In this document: positions 1 to 8,848 of the stretch, one piece after another | Layout: each line of letters starts with the position of its first letter | How positions within the stretch are numbered: the first letter of the stretch is position 1 | Assembly: GCA_002720055.1 (NCBI GenBank) | Contig: PBGH01000019.1 | Coordinates: 1-27,334, forward strand | DNA length: 27,334 nt | Direction of reading: 5' to 3' | Origin: Methanobacteriota archaeon | GTDB lineage: Archaea; Thermoplasmatota; Poseidoniia; Poseidoniales; Thalassarchaeaceae | Position numbers and translations under genes: made by a program | Notes under the pieces: generated by a model | What the model was told of the DNA's origin: nothing | The model's input: the letters and a program-made list of their open reading frames with translations, nothing else | Database searches by the model: none

Positions 1-485
1 GCAATCAGATAGCACATCTCGTCGAAGTAGGCACGAGCATCGGCCTCGCTTGCGAAGTAGCCATACTTCCAGCCCCAGTAGGTCCAGGTCCCTGCAAGTC
101 GACGAAAGAGCTGCCTTCCATCGGTCTCACCACCCATTCTTTTGTTAGCTCCAGCTTTCTGAAGTCTTTCATGATCCGGCTCACTCCGCTGTAGCCAGAC
201 AGGTACCCCCTCCTCAGGAACGTTCCGAAGATACTTCGGAACACCGGCCTTGCGCATATATTTCTGCGCGCAGACTTTCCCAGGGATTCCGGAGAATCCC
301 GATGGCAACTTAACCCCATTGATGGAGTCAGCAATCGAACCATCCGGATTTCTAATCTCAACGTCCATATCAATCCATTCAAAGGACTCAAACGGATCCT
401 GGCCGGCGGAGGTGAACCTCCGCTCTATGACCAGTCCAGTCTCAGAGTCAGCTTTGTCTTTGGATGCCTTGATTTTAGTCTGCAT
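1..485 (-). CDS. nrdJ: Class II (adenosylcobalamin-dependent) ribonucleotide reductase, N-terminal part
   Basis: Reduces ribonucleotides to deoxyribonucleotides with adenosylcobalamin as radical source. The frame is open from the ATG at 485-483 to the window edge, so only about 161 N-terminal residues are visible and the 3' end is outside. The peptide has the family's N-terminal pattern: an ERRFTSAGQDPFE stretch near residue 21, then a CAQKYMRKAGVPKYLR segment (the family's 'QKY.R' region) and near the end GTWTYWGWKYGYFAS followed by EADARAYFDEMCYLI, which matches the conserved 'WG...GYF.....A..F..EL..L' block. The start is firm: an in-frame TGA lies two codons upstream and a GGGAGA SD-like motif lies about 8 nt before the ATG. 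It lies downstream of the OsmC gene on the same strand, about 160 bp away. A cobalamin adenosyltransferase gene at 11078-11689 could supply the cofactor. Catalytic cysteines lie outside the window, so the class call rests on N-terminal similarity. Confidence 0.82.
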   Translation of the reverse strand, partial: MQTKIKASKDKADSETGLVIERRFTSAGQDPFESFEWIDMDVEIRNPDGSIADSINGVKLPSGFSGIPGKVCAQKYMRKAGVPKYLRNVPEEGVPVWLQRSEPDHERLQKAGANKRMGGETDGRQLFRRLAGTWTYWGWKYGYFASEADARAYFDEMCYLI

Positions 486-533
486 TGTTCAGTCTCTCCC
501 AGTATTTGTAGTCAGGATTGGTCCCGCCTGTGC

Positions 534-548
534 AAGGGAGTTGCCCTT
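534..548 (-). promoter_or_regulatory. Small hairpin in the nrdJ leader
   Basis: A 5-bp inverted repeat (AAGGG at 534-538 and CCCTT at 544-548, 5-nt loop) lies about 50 nt upstream of the nrdJ start, in the probable 5' untranslated region. It is short enough to be chance. AT-rich TATA-like sequence lies further upstream at about 573-600, but no single box stands out. Confidence 0.2.
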
Positions 549-606
549 CCGAATGGGGGGTGTTTAATGATTAGGATAAAACCCGACATCATAAAGAGTA
601 TTTTTG

Positions 607-613
607 TAAAAAA
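607..613 (-). terminator. U-rich terminator candidate after the OsmC gene
   Basis: The minus strand reads a run of six T residues (plus-strand A run at 608-613) about 30 nt past the OsmC stop codon. Archaeal transcription commonly ends on such U-rich tracts without a hairpin. Nothing else supports it. Confidence 0.3.
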
Positions 614-643
614 GGTTCTAATTCCAATCTCTAAAACTCAAAG

Positions 644-1078
644 TTAACCAATCATCTCCAAAGACCAATCCAGACTCGCTCCTGAGCGAGTAATCATGAT
701 ACCTACACTGCAATATTTCTGATGACTACTTTCAATTAGCCTTCTAACAAGTGATTCTGGGACTCCTCCTTTGACGATATACCTCATCATTACAGATGTG
801 AAAACTTTCGGCGACTCATCCGCTCTTGTGGCATCAATCTCAACTCTAATGAATTCCAGATTCTTCTTCCGATGCTTAAGTCCGTCGATAAGATCAATCA
901 GTGAACATGCCGCGTGTCCATGGGCTACCATTTCCATGGGACTAGGTGAATCCGATCCATAGATTTCAAATTGTTTTCCTCCACCTGTTGTCCCCACATA
1001 TCCCCCCTCATCAGTCCAAGTAACCTCTCCTTTCACAAATCCCCGTGGAAAGCAACCCCCTTCAAGGGTTGGCTTCAT
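644..1078 (-). CDS. OsmC/Ohr-family protein (thiol peroxidase-like)
   Basis: A 144-residue protein of the OsmC superfamily, whose members reduce organic hydroperoxides or act on disulfides using two cysteines. Visible hallmarks are an N-terminal beta-rich segment with [12 protein letters not shown], an [15 protein letters not shown] helix carrying Cys58 (the family's '.AAC...' position), and a late HQKYCSVG segment carrying Cys123, the usual second cysteine. Length is typical for the family. The sequence resembles the YhfA/OsmC-like branch more than classical Ohr, but the subfamily is not certain. It is divergent from icd with only 22 bp between start codons, so the two promoters must overlap each other or the coding starts. 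It lies upstream of nrdJ on the same strand. A role in peroxide defence in a respiring marine archaeon is inferred. Confidence 0.85.
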   Translation of the reverse strand: MKPTLEGGCFPRGFVKGEVTWTDEGGYVGTTGGGKQFEIYGSDSPSPMEMVAHGHAACSLIDLIDGLKHRKKNLEFIRVEIDATRADESPKVFTSVMMRYIVKGGVPESLVRRLIESSHQKYCSVGIMITRSGASLDWSLEMIG

Positions 1079-1100
1079 CTATGTCACTCTAGTCGGAGCA

Positions 1101-2342
1101 ATGAGAATTATGTCTGAAGGCGAAATGATAACTATCTCAGAAGGAAAATTGCAAGTACCAAGTCACCCTGTAATCCACTATATAGAAGGGGATGGCATCG
1201 GAATCGATATCACTCCTGTGATGAAGAAAGTAGTCGATGGTTCTGTCGAAATGGCTTATGGCGGCAAGAGACAGATAACATGGGTCGAAACATTGGCCGG
1301 GCAGAAAGCATTCGATGCTACAGGTGAATGGCTCCCAGAGGAGACCAAAGAGGCTATGAGAGACGGCCTAATTTCAATCAAGGGCCCCCTAACGACTCCG
1401 GTTGGAGGAGGAATAAGGAGTCTGAATGTGGCATTAAGACAGCAATTGGACCTCTTCGCCTGTGTTAGGCCAGTAAGATGGTATGAAGGAACTCCAAGCC
1501 CTGTAAAACAACCCGAGACAGTTGACATGATAATTTTCAGAGAGAACAGTGAAGATGTATATGCAGGTATAGAATGGGAAGCAGGAAGTGATGAAGTAAC
1601 CAAAGTAATCAATTTTCTAAAAAATGAGATGGGCGTCGAAAAAATTAGGTTCCCAGAAACATCAGGGATAGGAATCAAGCCCGTAAGCAGGGAGGGAACA
1701 GAAAGAATAGTCAGGGCAGCCATAAACTACTCCATAGAAAACGATAAGCAAAGCGTTACATTAGTGCACAAAGGAAATATCATGAAGTTCACAGAAGGAG
1801 GGTTCAGAGACTGGGGATATGAGTTGGCTAAGTCGGAATTCGGAGCTAAAGAATTGGACGACGGACCTTGGTGCACTTTTGAAAATCCAATCACTGGAAA
1901 TATTATCACCGTTAAGGACGTGATAGCTGATGCAATGCTTCAACAGGTTCTGACACGCCCTAGTGAGTATGATGTTCTGGCGACAATGAACTTGAACGGA
2001 GATTACATTTCAGACGCTCTGGCAGCTCAAGTAGGTGGAATAGGGATTGCACCGGGTGCAAACATAAATTATGATACCGGAGTCGCGATTTTTGAAGCAA
2101 CTCACGGCACAGCTCCCAAGTATACGGGACAGGACAAAGTAAACCCCGGAAGCCTAATTCTATCGGCTGAAATGATGCTCAGACATATGGGCTGGGAAGA
2201 AGCTGCAGATCTAATTGTCAAGGGAATGGAAGGAGCGATTTCAGCTAGAAAGGTTACCTATGACTTCGAGCGTTTAATGGATGACGCAACTCTGCTTTCT
2301 TGTTCCGAATTTGGGAATGCAATAATTTCATACATGAATTAG
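1101..2342 (+). CDS. icd: NADP-dependent isocitrate dehydrogenase
   Basis: Oxidatively decarboxylates isocitrate to 2-oxoglutarate in the TCA cycle, in the cytoplasm. The 413-residue protein follows the Escherichia coli Icd type closely in length and order: IEGDGIG near residue 29, the substrate-loop [13 protein letters not shown] (equivalent to the E. coli Ser113 region), [26 protein letters not shown], and a C-terminal coenzyme region. The residues that specify NADP in the E. coli enzyme (Lys344, Tyr345, Val351, Tyr391, Arg395) are all present here as Lys340, Tyr341, Val347, Tyr387 and Arg391, so NADP use is well supported. The start is uncertain within a few codons: ATGs at 1101, 1110 and 1125 are in frame. 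Only 22 bp separate it from the divergent OsmC start, so a start at 1110 or 1125 or a leaderless transcript is possible. Confidence 0.95.
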   Translation: MRIMSEGEMITISEGKLQVPSHPVIHYIEGDGIGIDITPVMKKVVDGSVEMAYGGKRQITWVETLAGQKAFDATGEWLPEETKEAMRDGLISIKGPLTTPVGGGIRSLNVALRQQLDLFACVRPVRWYEGTPSPVKQPETVDMIIFRENSEDVYAGIEWEAGSDEVTKVINFLKNEMGVEKIRFPETSGIGIKPVSREGTERIVRAAINYSIENDKQSVTLVHKGNIMKFTEGGFRDWGYELAKSEFGAKELDDGPWCTFENPITGNIITVKDVIADAMLQQVLTRPSEYDVLATMNLNGDYISDALAAQVGGIGIAPGANINYDTGVAIFEATHGTAPKYTGQDKVNPGSLILSAEMMLRHMGWEEAADLIVKGMEGAISARKVTYDFERLMDDATLLSCSEFGNAIISYMN

Positions 2343-2431
2343 GTACTTTATCAAGAAGAGATTTTGCCAAACTAAGAAAACTACACTAGGTATCTATATT
2401 ACTACGTGTAGCAAACTGGCACACTCGTTGG

Positions 2432-2441
2432 TTTAATTAAA
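2432..2441 (+). promoter_or_regulatory. TATA-box-like element for the beta-oxidation genes
   Basis: The AT-rich string TTTAATTAAA, inside a longer AT-rich stretch to 2449, is centred about 24 nt before the thiolase ATG at 2461. Archaeal TATA boxes sit about 25-27 nt upstream of the transcription start, so the transcript would begin at or next to the ATG (a leaderless mRNA). This fits the absence of an SD motif before this ATG, whereas the downstream fadN and fadE do have SD motifs. Confidence 0.5.
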
Positions 2442-2460
2442 TCTAAATTACGGAAACAGC

Positions 2461-3594
2461 ATGGGATCGGTGATTGCAGGATACTACAGGTCTCCGTTCA
2501 CAAGGGCAATGAAGGGAGATTTAGCGAGAGTAAGACCAGATGACATAGCAGCAGAGGTTGTGAACTCACTAATTTCGAATCTCAATCTTGATCCCAGTCT
2601 AGTGGAAGACATAATCGTAGGGACAGCCTTCCCTGAAGGAGAACAGGGCTTCAATCTCGCTAGAATAATCTCATTTTTGTCAGATCTTCCGGAAAGTGTC
2701 CCAGGAGTAACCATTAACAGATTCTGTGGCTCGAGCATGCAGGCCATTCACGATGCTGCTGGCAGAGTAGCTATGGGTTCTGGTGAAGCATTCATCGCCG
2801 GGGGCGTCGAGTCAATGTCTAGAATCCCTATGACCGGCTTCAACCCAATGCCAAATCCGAAGCTTAGCGAATCTTCACCCGAGGTTTTCACATCAATGGG
2901 CATCACCGCAGAAAATGTCGCGGAGAAGTACGATATTAACCGCAGTGCGCAAGAAGAGTTTGCTGTAGAAAGTCACTCCAAGGCTTCAAAAGCAGCTGAA
3001 GAAGGACACTTTTCTAACGAAATCATACCCATAGAATCCACGAACGGGACGGTTAAAGAAGATGGATGCATCAGGCCAGGGACAAACTTGGAATCACTAT
3101 CCAAGCTGAGGCCTTCCTTCGATTCTGAAGGATCAGTAACCGCTGGAACCTCTTCTCCTCTGACGGATGGGGCGGCGTTCGTTTTGGTTTGTTCGGAGTC
3201 GTTTGCTATAGAAAATGGGATAAAACCACTCGCTAGGATTCTTTCAACCGCAGTAAGTGGATGCGCCCCCGAATTAATGGGAATAGGTCCGGTAGAAGCT
3301 TCAAGAAAGGCTCTCGATAGAGCAGGCCTAAAGCTGGAAGATATTGATATTATAGAACTCAATGAGGCATTCGCAGCCCAATCGCTGGCTGTAATCAAAG
3401 AGTTGGGTCTTGATAGATCTAGAGTAAACTTGGATGGAGGGGCCATAGCTCTCGGTCACCCATTGGGCGCTAGCGGGGCTAGGATTACAGGTAAGGCCGC
3501 AAACCTTCTCCAAACTAACAATGGAAGGCTAGCACTTGCTACTATGTGCGCAGCGGGTGGACAGGGAATTGCCACTATACTAGAGAAATTTTGA
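2461..3594 (+). CDS. fadA: Acetyl-CoA acyltransferase (thiolase, FadA-like)
   Basis: Catalyses thiolytic cleavage of 3-ketoacyl-CoA to acetyl-CoA and a shortened acyl-CoA, or the reverse condensation. The 377-residue protein has the complete thiolase signature: acyl-accepting Cys89 in NRFCGSSMQA, GGVESMSR near residue 114, NEAFAAQ, His333 in GHPLGASG, and Cys363 in CAAGGQG. Length is slightly below the usual 390. It is the first gene of a tight run: 13 bp to the dehydrogenase/hydratase fusion, which is followed by acyl-CoA dehydrogenase after 10 bp. The same three activities form the fadNAE operon of Bacillus subtilis, in a different order. This context favours a degradative thiolase over a biosynthetic acetoacetyl-CoA thiolase. 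A TATA-like box lies 24 nt upstream. Confidence 0.93.
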   Translation: MGSVIAGYYRSPFTRAMKGDLARVRPDDIAAEVVNSLISNLNLDPSLVEDIIVGTAFPEGEQGFNLARIISFLSDLPESVPGVTINRFCGSSMQAIHDAAGRVAMGSGEAFIAGGVESMSRIPMTGFNPMPNPKLSESSPEVFTSMGITAENVAEKYDINRSAQEEFAVESHSKASKAAEEGHFSNEIIPIESTNGTVKEDGCIRPGTNLESLSKLRPSFDSEGSVTAGTSSPLTDGAAFVLVCSESFAIENGIKPLARILSTAVSGCAPELMGIGPVEASRKALDRAGLKLEDIDIIELNEAFAAQSLAVIKELGLDRSRVNLDGGAIALGHPLGASGARITGKAANLLQTNNGRLALATMCAAGGQGIATILEKF

Positions 3595-3607
3595 GAGGGG
3601 TTTTTCG

Positions 3608-5968
3608 ATGTCTGAGTCAGTTCTAGAACTAGATGATACAATAGACAGGGTGGCTGTGATTGGTAGTGGAGTAATGGGGGCTGGCGTCGCAGCCCACTGC
3701 GCGAATGCAGGATGCGACGTAATCCTCCTCGACATTGTTCCTGATGGTGCGGATGATAGAAACCTAATTTCAAAAAAAGCGATACATGATATGATAAAAT
3801 CAGATCCCGAGATGTTGATGCACAAATCATTCGCTAAACGAATAACTCCTGGGAATTTAGAAGATGATCTACAAAAACTGAAGCACTGTGATTGGGTAGT
3901 TGAAGCGATAGTAGAACGCCTAGATATCAAGCAGTCACTTTATGAAAAGATTTCCCAATATATTGGCCCTAAGACAATCGTATCATCGAACACATCAACC
4001 CTTCCTAGATCTTCACTAATCGAAGGAATGTCCGATGAAATGGCAAGTAGATTCCTAATCACTCACTTCTTCAATCCACCAAGATACCTCCCTCTTCTTG
4101 AGGTGGTTTCGGATGCCCAGGTCGATCAAAATATCACTTCAAGATTGGTAGAATTCGCAGATAAAAGACTAGGGAAGCGTGTGATTCATTGCAATGATAC
4201 TCCAGGTTTCATTGGCAATAGACTGGGAGTCTTCTTCATCCAAAGAGCACTAAGTGCCGCGATTGAACATGACCTAACTGTAGAGCAAGCCGATGCAATG
4301 CTAGGGTTGCCGATAGGTGTTCCAAAAACCGCAGTTTTCGGATTAATGGACCTAGTAGGAATCGACTTAATTCCCCATATAATGGCAAGCATGCTAGAGC
4401 ATCTTCCAGACGACGATCCTCTACACAATTTTGCTGGATACGGTAAAGAAATCATAGAACAAATGGTCGCAGAAGGATATACCGGTCGGAAGAGTAAAGG
4501 AGGTTTCTATCGTCTAAACAAGGAAGGCGGAAAAAGGATAAAAGAGGCTAGAAATCTGAAAACCGGTGGATATGCCCCAGCGGATAGGAGAGCTGGATTT
4601 CCTTCTGCTAAATTGGGGAAACAGGGCTTAGCTAGAATAATGGACAGTCCAGATGAGGGAGCCGCTTTCGTTGAAGACGTATTACTCGATACTCTTTCCT
4701 ATGCCGCATCCATAGTCCCAGAGGTTAGCGACGATATCTATTCCATTGACGGAGCAATGAAAGTCGGATACAATTGGAAGAAGGGACCGTTCGAGATGAT
4801 TGATTCCATCGGCGTGAAAGACTTTGCAAAAAGACTAGAATCCTCAGGTAGAGAAATCCCATCTCTAGTAAAAAAGGCAGCTTCTAATGGCTCATTCTAT
4901 TCTATGGTTGATGGGGAAATAATGCGATTGACCCCCGAAGGATCAAAGGTGGTAGTTCCAAGGCCAAAAGAAACAATTACGGTTTCTGATTTGAAGAGTA
5001 AAGGCAGTCCATTACGGCGTAATCCATCTGCAAGCATTTGGGATATGGGAGACGATATCCTTCTTGTTGAGTATCACTCAAAGATGAATGCAGTTGACCC
5101 CATGACAATTGAAATGCTGAAAGAAGCAGTTAGCATGGCGGAGAAGGAACCATGGAAAGGCATAGTAATTGGAAACGATGGTAAGAACTTCTCAGCAGGA
5201 GCAAATCTGGGACTTGTACTCTTCGCGGTTAATCTCTCTGCGTGGAACGAAGTTGAGGGATTCATTAGATCGGGTCAGGAGGCATATCAGGCGCTCAAGT
5301 ACTGTAGTGTTCCTGTAGTAGGGGCGTCTGCAGGCTTGTGTCTGGGTGGAGGAGCAGAGGTGCTATTACACTGCGACTCTATCCAAGCGCACTCAGAGTC
5401 ATACATCGGCCTGGTTGAAGTCGGGGTAGGAATCATTCCGGCATGGGGGGGGTGCAAAGAGATGCTAGCCCGGATAAGAGAGTTTAACCTAGCTCCAGGA
5501 GGCCCGATGGGGCCAATTATGAAAGCCTTCGAAATAATTGGAACTGCTCAGGTTGCCAAGTCAGCCGATCAAGCACGATCAATGGGATTCCTAGGTCCAG
5601 ATGACAGTATTTCTATGAATAGAGATCATCTACTCGCAGATTCTAAAATGAAAGCTCTGACAATGTCAGAGGGGTATAAACCTCCCAAACCACACAGTTT
5701 CAATCTACCCGGACAAACAGCGAGAATAGCTCTTGAAATGGCAGTTTTCGATTTAGAAAGATCAGGAAACGCAACACCTCATGACGTAGTAGTCACCTCT
5801 GAACTAGCAAAGGTTCTATCAGGGGGATCAGCAGATTTAACGGATAACACAACTGAAGAGGAGATATTGACCCTAGAACGAGAGTCAATAGGTAGACTAG
5901 GAAGACAGGAAAAAACGATCCAAAGAATGGAGCACATGCTTCAAACAGGAAAGCCACTAAGAAACTGA
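3608..5968 (+). CDS. fadN: 3-hydroxyacyl-CoA dehydrogenase / enoyl-CoA hydratase fusion (FadN type)
   Basis: A bifunctional beta-oxidation enzyme that hydrates enoyl-CoA and then oxidises 3-hydroxyacyl-CoA with NAD+. The 786-residue protein carries the dehydrogenase first: a Rossmann loop GSGVMGAG at residues 19-26, catalytic His153 in THFFNP with Glu165 in LLEVV, then GFIGNRLG leading into the C-terminal dehydrogenase domain with GRKSKGGFY. The crotonase domain follows from about residue 490, with SAGANL, GLCLGGGAEVLL and GLVEVGVGIIP. Its two catalytic glutamates, Glu584 and Glu604, keep the 20-residue spacing of rat crotonase Glu144/Glu164. This order and length match Bacillus FadN (about 789 residues), and are the reverse of E. 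coli FadB. A GAGAGGGG SD overlaps the end of the thiolase gene. All key residues are present, so both activities are expected. Confidence 0.94.
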   Translation: MSESVLELDDTIDRVAVIGSGVMGAGVAAHCANAGCDVILLDIVPDGADDRNLISKKAIHDMIKSDPEMLMHKSFAKRITPGNLEDDLQKLKHCDWVVEAIVERLDIKQSLYEKISQYIGPKTIVSSNTSTLPRSSLIEGMSDEMASRFLITHFFNPPRYLPLLEVVSDAQVDQNITSRLVEFADKRLGKRVIHCNDTPGFIGNRLGVFFIQRALSAAIEHDLTVEQADAMLGLPIGVPKTAVFGLMDLVGIDLIPHIMASMLEHLPDDDPLHNFAGYGKEIIEQMVAEGYTGRKSKGGFYRLNKEGGKRIKEARNLKTGGYAPADRRAGFPSAKLGKQGLARIMDSPDEGAAFVEDVLLDTLSYAASIVPEVSDDIYSIDGAMKVGYNWKKGPFEMIDSIGVKDFAKRLESSGREIPSLVKKAASNGSFYSMVDGEIMRLTPEGSKVVVPRPKETITVSDLKSKGSPLRRNPSASIWDMGDDILLVEYHSKMNAVDPMTIEMLKEAVSMAEKEPWKGIVIGNDGKNFSAGANLGLVLFAVNLSAWNEVEGFIRSGQEAYQALKYCSVPVVGASAGLCLGGGAEVLLHCDSIQAHSESYIGLVEVGVGIIPAWGGCKEMLARIREFNLAPGGPMGPIMKAFEIIGTAQVAKSADQARSMGFLGPDDSISMNRDHLLADSKMKALTMSEGYKPPKPHSFNLPGQTARIALEMAVFDLERSGNATPHDVVVTSELAKVLSGGSADLTDNTTEEEILTLERESIGRLGRQEKTIQRMEHMLQTGKPLRN

Positions 5969-5978
5969 GGAGATAATA

Positions 5979-7784
5979 ATGGTAGTTTGGACCCCACCCG
6001 ATAGAGATTACGAATTTCTATTCAACGAGGTTTTCGATGCAATCCACTCAATCGAAGGTCTAGGCTTCGACGACTTCGATAAAGAATCTCTTTCAATGAT
6101 GATTGAAGGATGGGGGAATCATACTAGGGAAGTTTGGCTTCCAATAAACAAAATTGGAGATAGTAAGGGACTAACTTTTGAAGATGGAAGGATAACCATG
6201 CCTCCTGAATTCAAGGAAGCATATCGAAGAGGAGTCGAGGAAGGGTGGTTTGGTACGGCCTCTAAGCCAGAGCATGGTGGAATGGGTGCTCCCTTATTTT
6301 TCCAATCTGTCACTTGGTCCGAATACGGTACATCTACTTGTATGGCGCTAAGCGTTTTTCCAGCTCTATCTACAGGAGTTTACGAGGTTCTGAGCACGCA
6401 TGGGAGTGAAGATCTCGTAGATTACTATGCAAGCAATCTTGCTTCTGGTAAATGGAGCGGAACTATGTGCCTGACCGAACCTCATGCTGGAACTGATTTG
6501 GGAATGATCACCTCCAGAGCAGAGCCAGAAAAGGACGGATCTTACAGGATATCTGGAACTAAAATTTTCATCACAGCAGGGGAGCATGATATGACGGATA
6601 ACATCCTGCATTTGGTATTGGCAAAGGCTCCCGGAGGTCCAGATGGAACCAAAGGAATATCACTATTCTTAGTTCCTAAGTATCTTCCATCAGAGTGGAA
6701 AGAGGGAGGCTTGGCTGGTCTAAGCGAAGACCTAGATTCCACAGAGAATGGAGTAACCTGTTCCGGTTCAGAGGAAAAGATGGGCATACATGCAAGTCCG
6801 ACATGCGTGATGAATTTCGACCAAAGTGTGGGTTGGCTGGTAGGACCTCTCCATGAGGGAATGCCGCTGATGTTCGAGATGATGAATAGAGAGAGATTAG
6901 CCACCGCGATGATGGGGCTTGGTTTGGGCGAAATATCCTATCAAAACGCTCTTTCTTGGGTAAAGGACAGGAGACAGGGTAGAGATCTGAGCGGAGTTCG
7001 TGACCCTAACGAACCCGCAGACAGTATACTTGTTCATCCGGATGTACGGAGAATGCTCCTTGAAGCTAAAGTAAACAATGAGGGATGTCGTGCTCTAGCA
7101 GCATGGTCAGGAATTCTACTTGATCAGATGCATAGCGAAAATCCTGAGATCTCAGAACCAGCAAAGGCACTAGTCGCGCTTTTTACACCTATTGCAAAGG
7201 CTCATTTTACGGATTTGGGTTGTGAGACAGCCGATACGTGTATGCAGGTGATGGGAGGAGCGGGCTACTGTTCCGAGTATGGTGTCGAACAATTCTATCG
7301 TGATGTCAGAATTTCCAAAATCTGGGAAGGAACAAATGGAATTCAAGCACTGGATTTAGCAGGTAGGAAAATCACTCAAGACTTTGGAAAGAACCTTCGT
7401 TACCTCATGTGGCCTCTAAGCGAATTTATCGAGAACAATAGGGAAGACCCTGACATGGAAGAATTCAACAGACCACTATATCAGGGAGTTAAGGGATTAC
7501 AGCAACTCACTTTGTTAATGGTTTCTCAAGGTGCTGCAAACCCACTATTCCTAGCTTCCGGGGCCACGGATTACTGTAGATATTTCGGGAATGTACTTCT
7601 TGCATATATGTGGGCAATAATGGCCAAAGTGTCCCTCGAGAGAAAGGGAGAAACATTCTATGATGCTAAACTGGCTAGTGCCCGCTTTTTCTTTTCGAAA
7701 ATATTTCCAGAGACAACCAGTCTGGCAGCTAAAATCCAATCTGGACAAAACCCTCTCATGGAATTCACAGAGGCGATGCTTTGA
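5979..7784 (+). CDS. fadE: Acyl-CoA dehydrogenase (FadE-like, about 600 residues)
   Basis: An FAD enzyme that introduces the trans-2 double bond in acyl-CoA, the first step of beta-oxidation. The 601-residue protein is longer than the usual 380-residue dehydrogenases and matches the large subfamily (Bacillus subtilis FadE, Mycobacterium FadE5-like) with an extra C-terminal helical region. Visible motifs are TEPHAGTDLG with ISGTKIFITAGEHD, KMGIHASPTC, NRERLATAMMGLG, VMGGAGYCSEYGVEQFYRD and KIWEGTNGIQALDL, in which Glu450 is the expected catalytic base. The start at 5979 is set by a GAGGAG SD overlapping the TGA of fadN. The next gene begins at or a few bases after its stop, suggesting co-transcription. 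The electron acceptor is not in the window; an ETF system elsewhere is expected. Substrate chain length cannot be read from the sequence. Confidence 0.93.
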   Translation: MVVWTPPDRDYEFLFNEVFDAIHSIEGLGFDDFDKESLSMMIEGWGNHTREVWLPINKIGDSKGLTFEDGRITMPPEFKEAYRRGVEEGWFGTASKPEHGGMGAPLFFQSVTWSEYGTSTCMALSVFPALSTGVYEVLSTHGSEDLVDYYASNLASGKWSGTMCLTEPHAGTDLGMITSRAEPEKDGSYRISGTKIFITAGEHDMTDNILHLVLAKAPGGPDGTKGISLFLVPKYLPSEWKEGGLAGLSEDLDSTENGVTCSGSEEKMGIHASPTCVMNFDQSVGWLVGPLHEGMPLMFEMMNRERLATAMMGLGLGEISYQNALSWVKDRRQGRDLSGVRDPNEPADSILVHPDVRRMLLEAKVNNEGCRALAAWSGILLDQMHSENPEISEPAKALVALFTPIAKAHFTDLGCETADTCMQVMGGAGYCSEYGVEQFYRDVRISKIWEGTNGIQALDLAGRKITQDFGKNLRYLMWPLSEFIENNREDPDMEEFNRPLYQGVKGLQQLTLLMVSQGAANPLFLASGATDYCRYFGNVLLAYMWAIMAKVSLERKGETFYDAKLASARFFFSKIFPETTSLAAKIQSGQNPLMEFTEAML

Positions 7785-7798
7785 TCTCTGAGAAGAAT

Positions 7799-8830
7799 AT
7801 GGAAAACTCTAATCTGATTAAGGGAAACTCTTCATCCTACCAATCGACTCCATCGGATTTCACGCCTTCTATACCTGGCTTCCTTCTTCTAGTCATTCTT
7901 TGTGAGCTTCTAGTGTTCTTATTCATCCCACAGGCTTCTTCATACGGCTTATTCTGGCTTTCCATAGGAATTACAGCTCCATTCTTTGCATGGTTCTTGG
8001 TTTATTGGAGGGTATATTTGTCTGTGTTCGTTACAAAGCAGTCAGATCCCGCACCCCGACTTGATGCTCGATGGTCGCCTTTCAAGTTCAATGGCTGGGC
8101 GAATGAAATACTCAAGGCATATATCATGGAATCAGAAGAGGAAAGTGAGGACCTGCTTCTGTATCTCCATGGGTACAGCTCCAGCATGTTCAAGGGTGAA
8201 ACGAGAGCTACGCATCTGCAAAGTATGAGCATAAATATCGTCAGCCTCGACCAGCGGGGTTTCGGAAACCAAGGAAAAAGGAAAGATTGGACACTGCTAA
8301 AGGTCCTGACTGATATCGAGGGCCTACTCATATCGATACCAGAGGTACTCGGGTTTACCCCAAGGAGACTATGGATTTATGGCCACTCTATGGGGGGCCT
8401 TCTAGCCATACGCCTTTCTTCTCACCCTTCTGGCTGGTGGGCCCAATCACTTAGAGGAATTATTCTTGAATCGCCGGTGGCATCATTCCCCAAGATCATC
8501 GATAATTTACTTCCTGGCAGAGCAGTCATGGCCAAGCCATGGGTAAGGCACATTCTAAGGAGAGAACATGAGCGAATTCATCCAGATCTAAGTATTAGGT
8601 ACGCAAATGCCCAGCTTCCTTATTGTGGTATCCCTAAAGTACCCATCCTCGTCATTCAGTCGGAAAATGACGAGGTCCTTGGAGATGACCACTTTGAATT
8701 GATAAAATTGCACTTACAGGAAAACTCCGAGATCCATGTAATAGACATGCCTCATTCGTCACAATTTGATCTTGATGAGAGGAAACAGGTAGTTGAAAAA
8801 TGGATGAGAAAACGACTCCTCGAACCCTGA
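7799..8830 (+). CDS. Membrane-anchored alpha/beta hydrolase (serine esterase/lipase-like)
   Basis: A 343-residue protein with two hydrophobic helices near the N-terminus (about 24-43 and 50-74) and a soluble alpha/beta-hydrolase domain. The catalytic triad is readable: Ser197 in GHSMGG, Asp291 in QSENDEV and His319 in MPHSSQFD; LHGYSSS at 123-129 is the oxyanion-hole region. It resembles BAAT/monoglyceride-lipase-type hydrolases, but the substrate is unknown. A short helical hairpin anchor suggests action at the membrane. The gene directly follows fadE, so releasing fatty acids from lipids for beta-oxidation is a reasonable inference, not shown. An alternative TTG start at 7781 would overlap the fadE stop by 4 bp and has an AGAGG motif 7 nt upstream; the ATG at 7799 was preferred as the commoner codon. 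Confidence 0.82.
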   Translation: MENSNLIKGNSSSYQSTPSDFTPSIPGFLLLVILCELLVFLFIPQASSYGLFWLSIGITAPFFAWFLVYWRVYLSVFVTKQSDPAPRLDARWSPFKFNGWANEILKAYIMESEEESEDLLLYLHGYSSSMFKGETRATHLQSMSINIVSLDQRGFGNQGKRKDWTLLKVLTDIEGLLISIPEVLGFTPRRLWIYGHSMGGLLAIRLSSHPSGWWAQSLRGIILESPVASFPKIIDNLLPGRAVMAKPWVRHILRREHERIHPDLSIRYANAQLPYCGIPKVPILVIQSENDEVLGDDHFELIKLHLQENSEIHVIDMPHSSQFDLDERKQVVEKWMRKRLLEP

Positions 8831-8848
8831 TAAAAATGAAATGATAGT

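Noticed and set aside
5..391. Minus-strand open frame of 128 codons at the left edge
   Set aside because: It overlaps the ribonucleotide reductase frame, which has a strong family match and an SD; the peptide here has no recognisable pattern. The plus-strand frame at 250-567 is rejected for the same reason.
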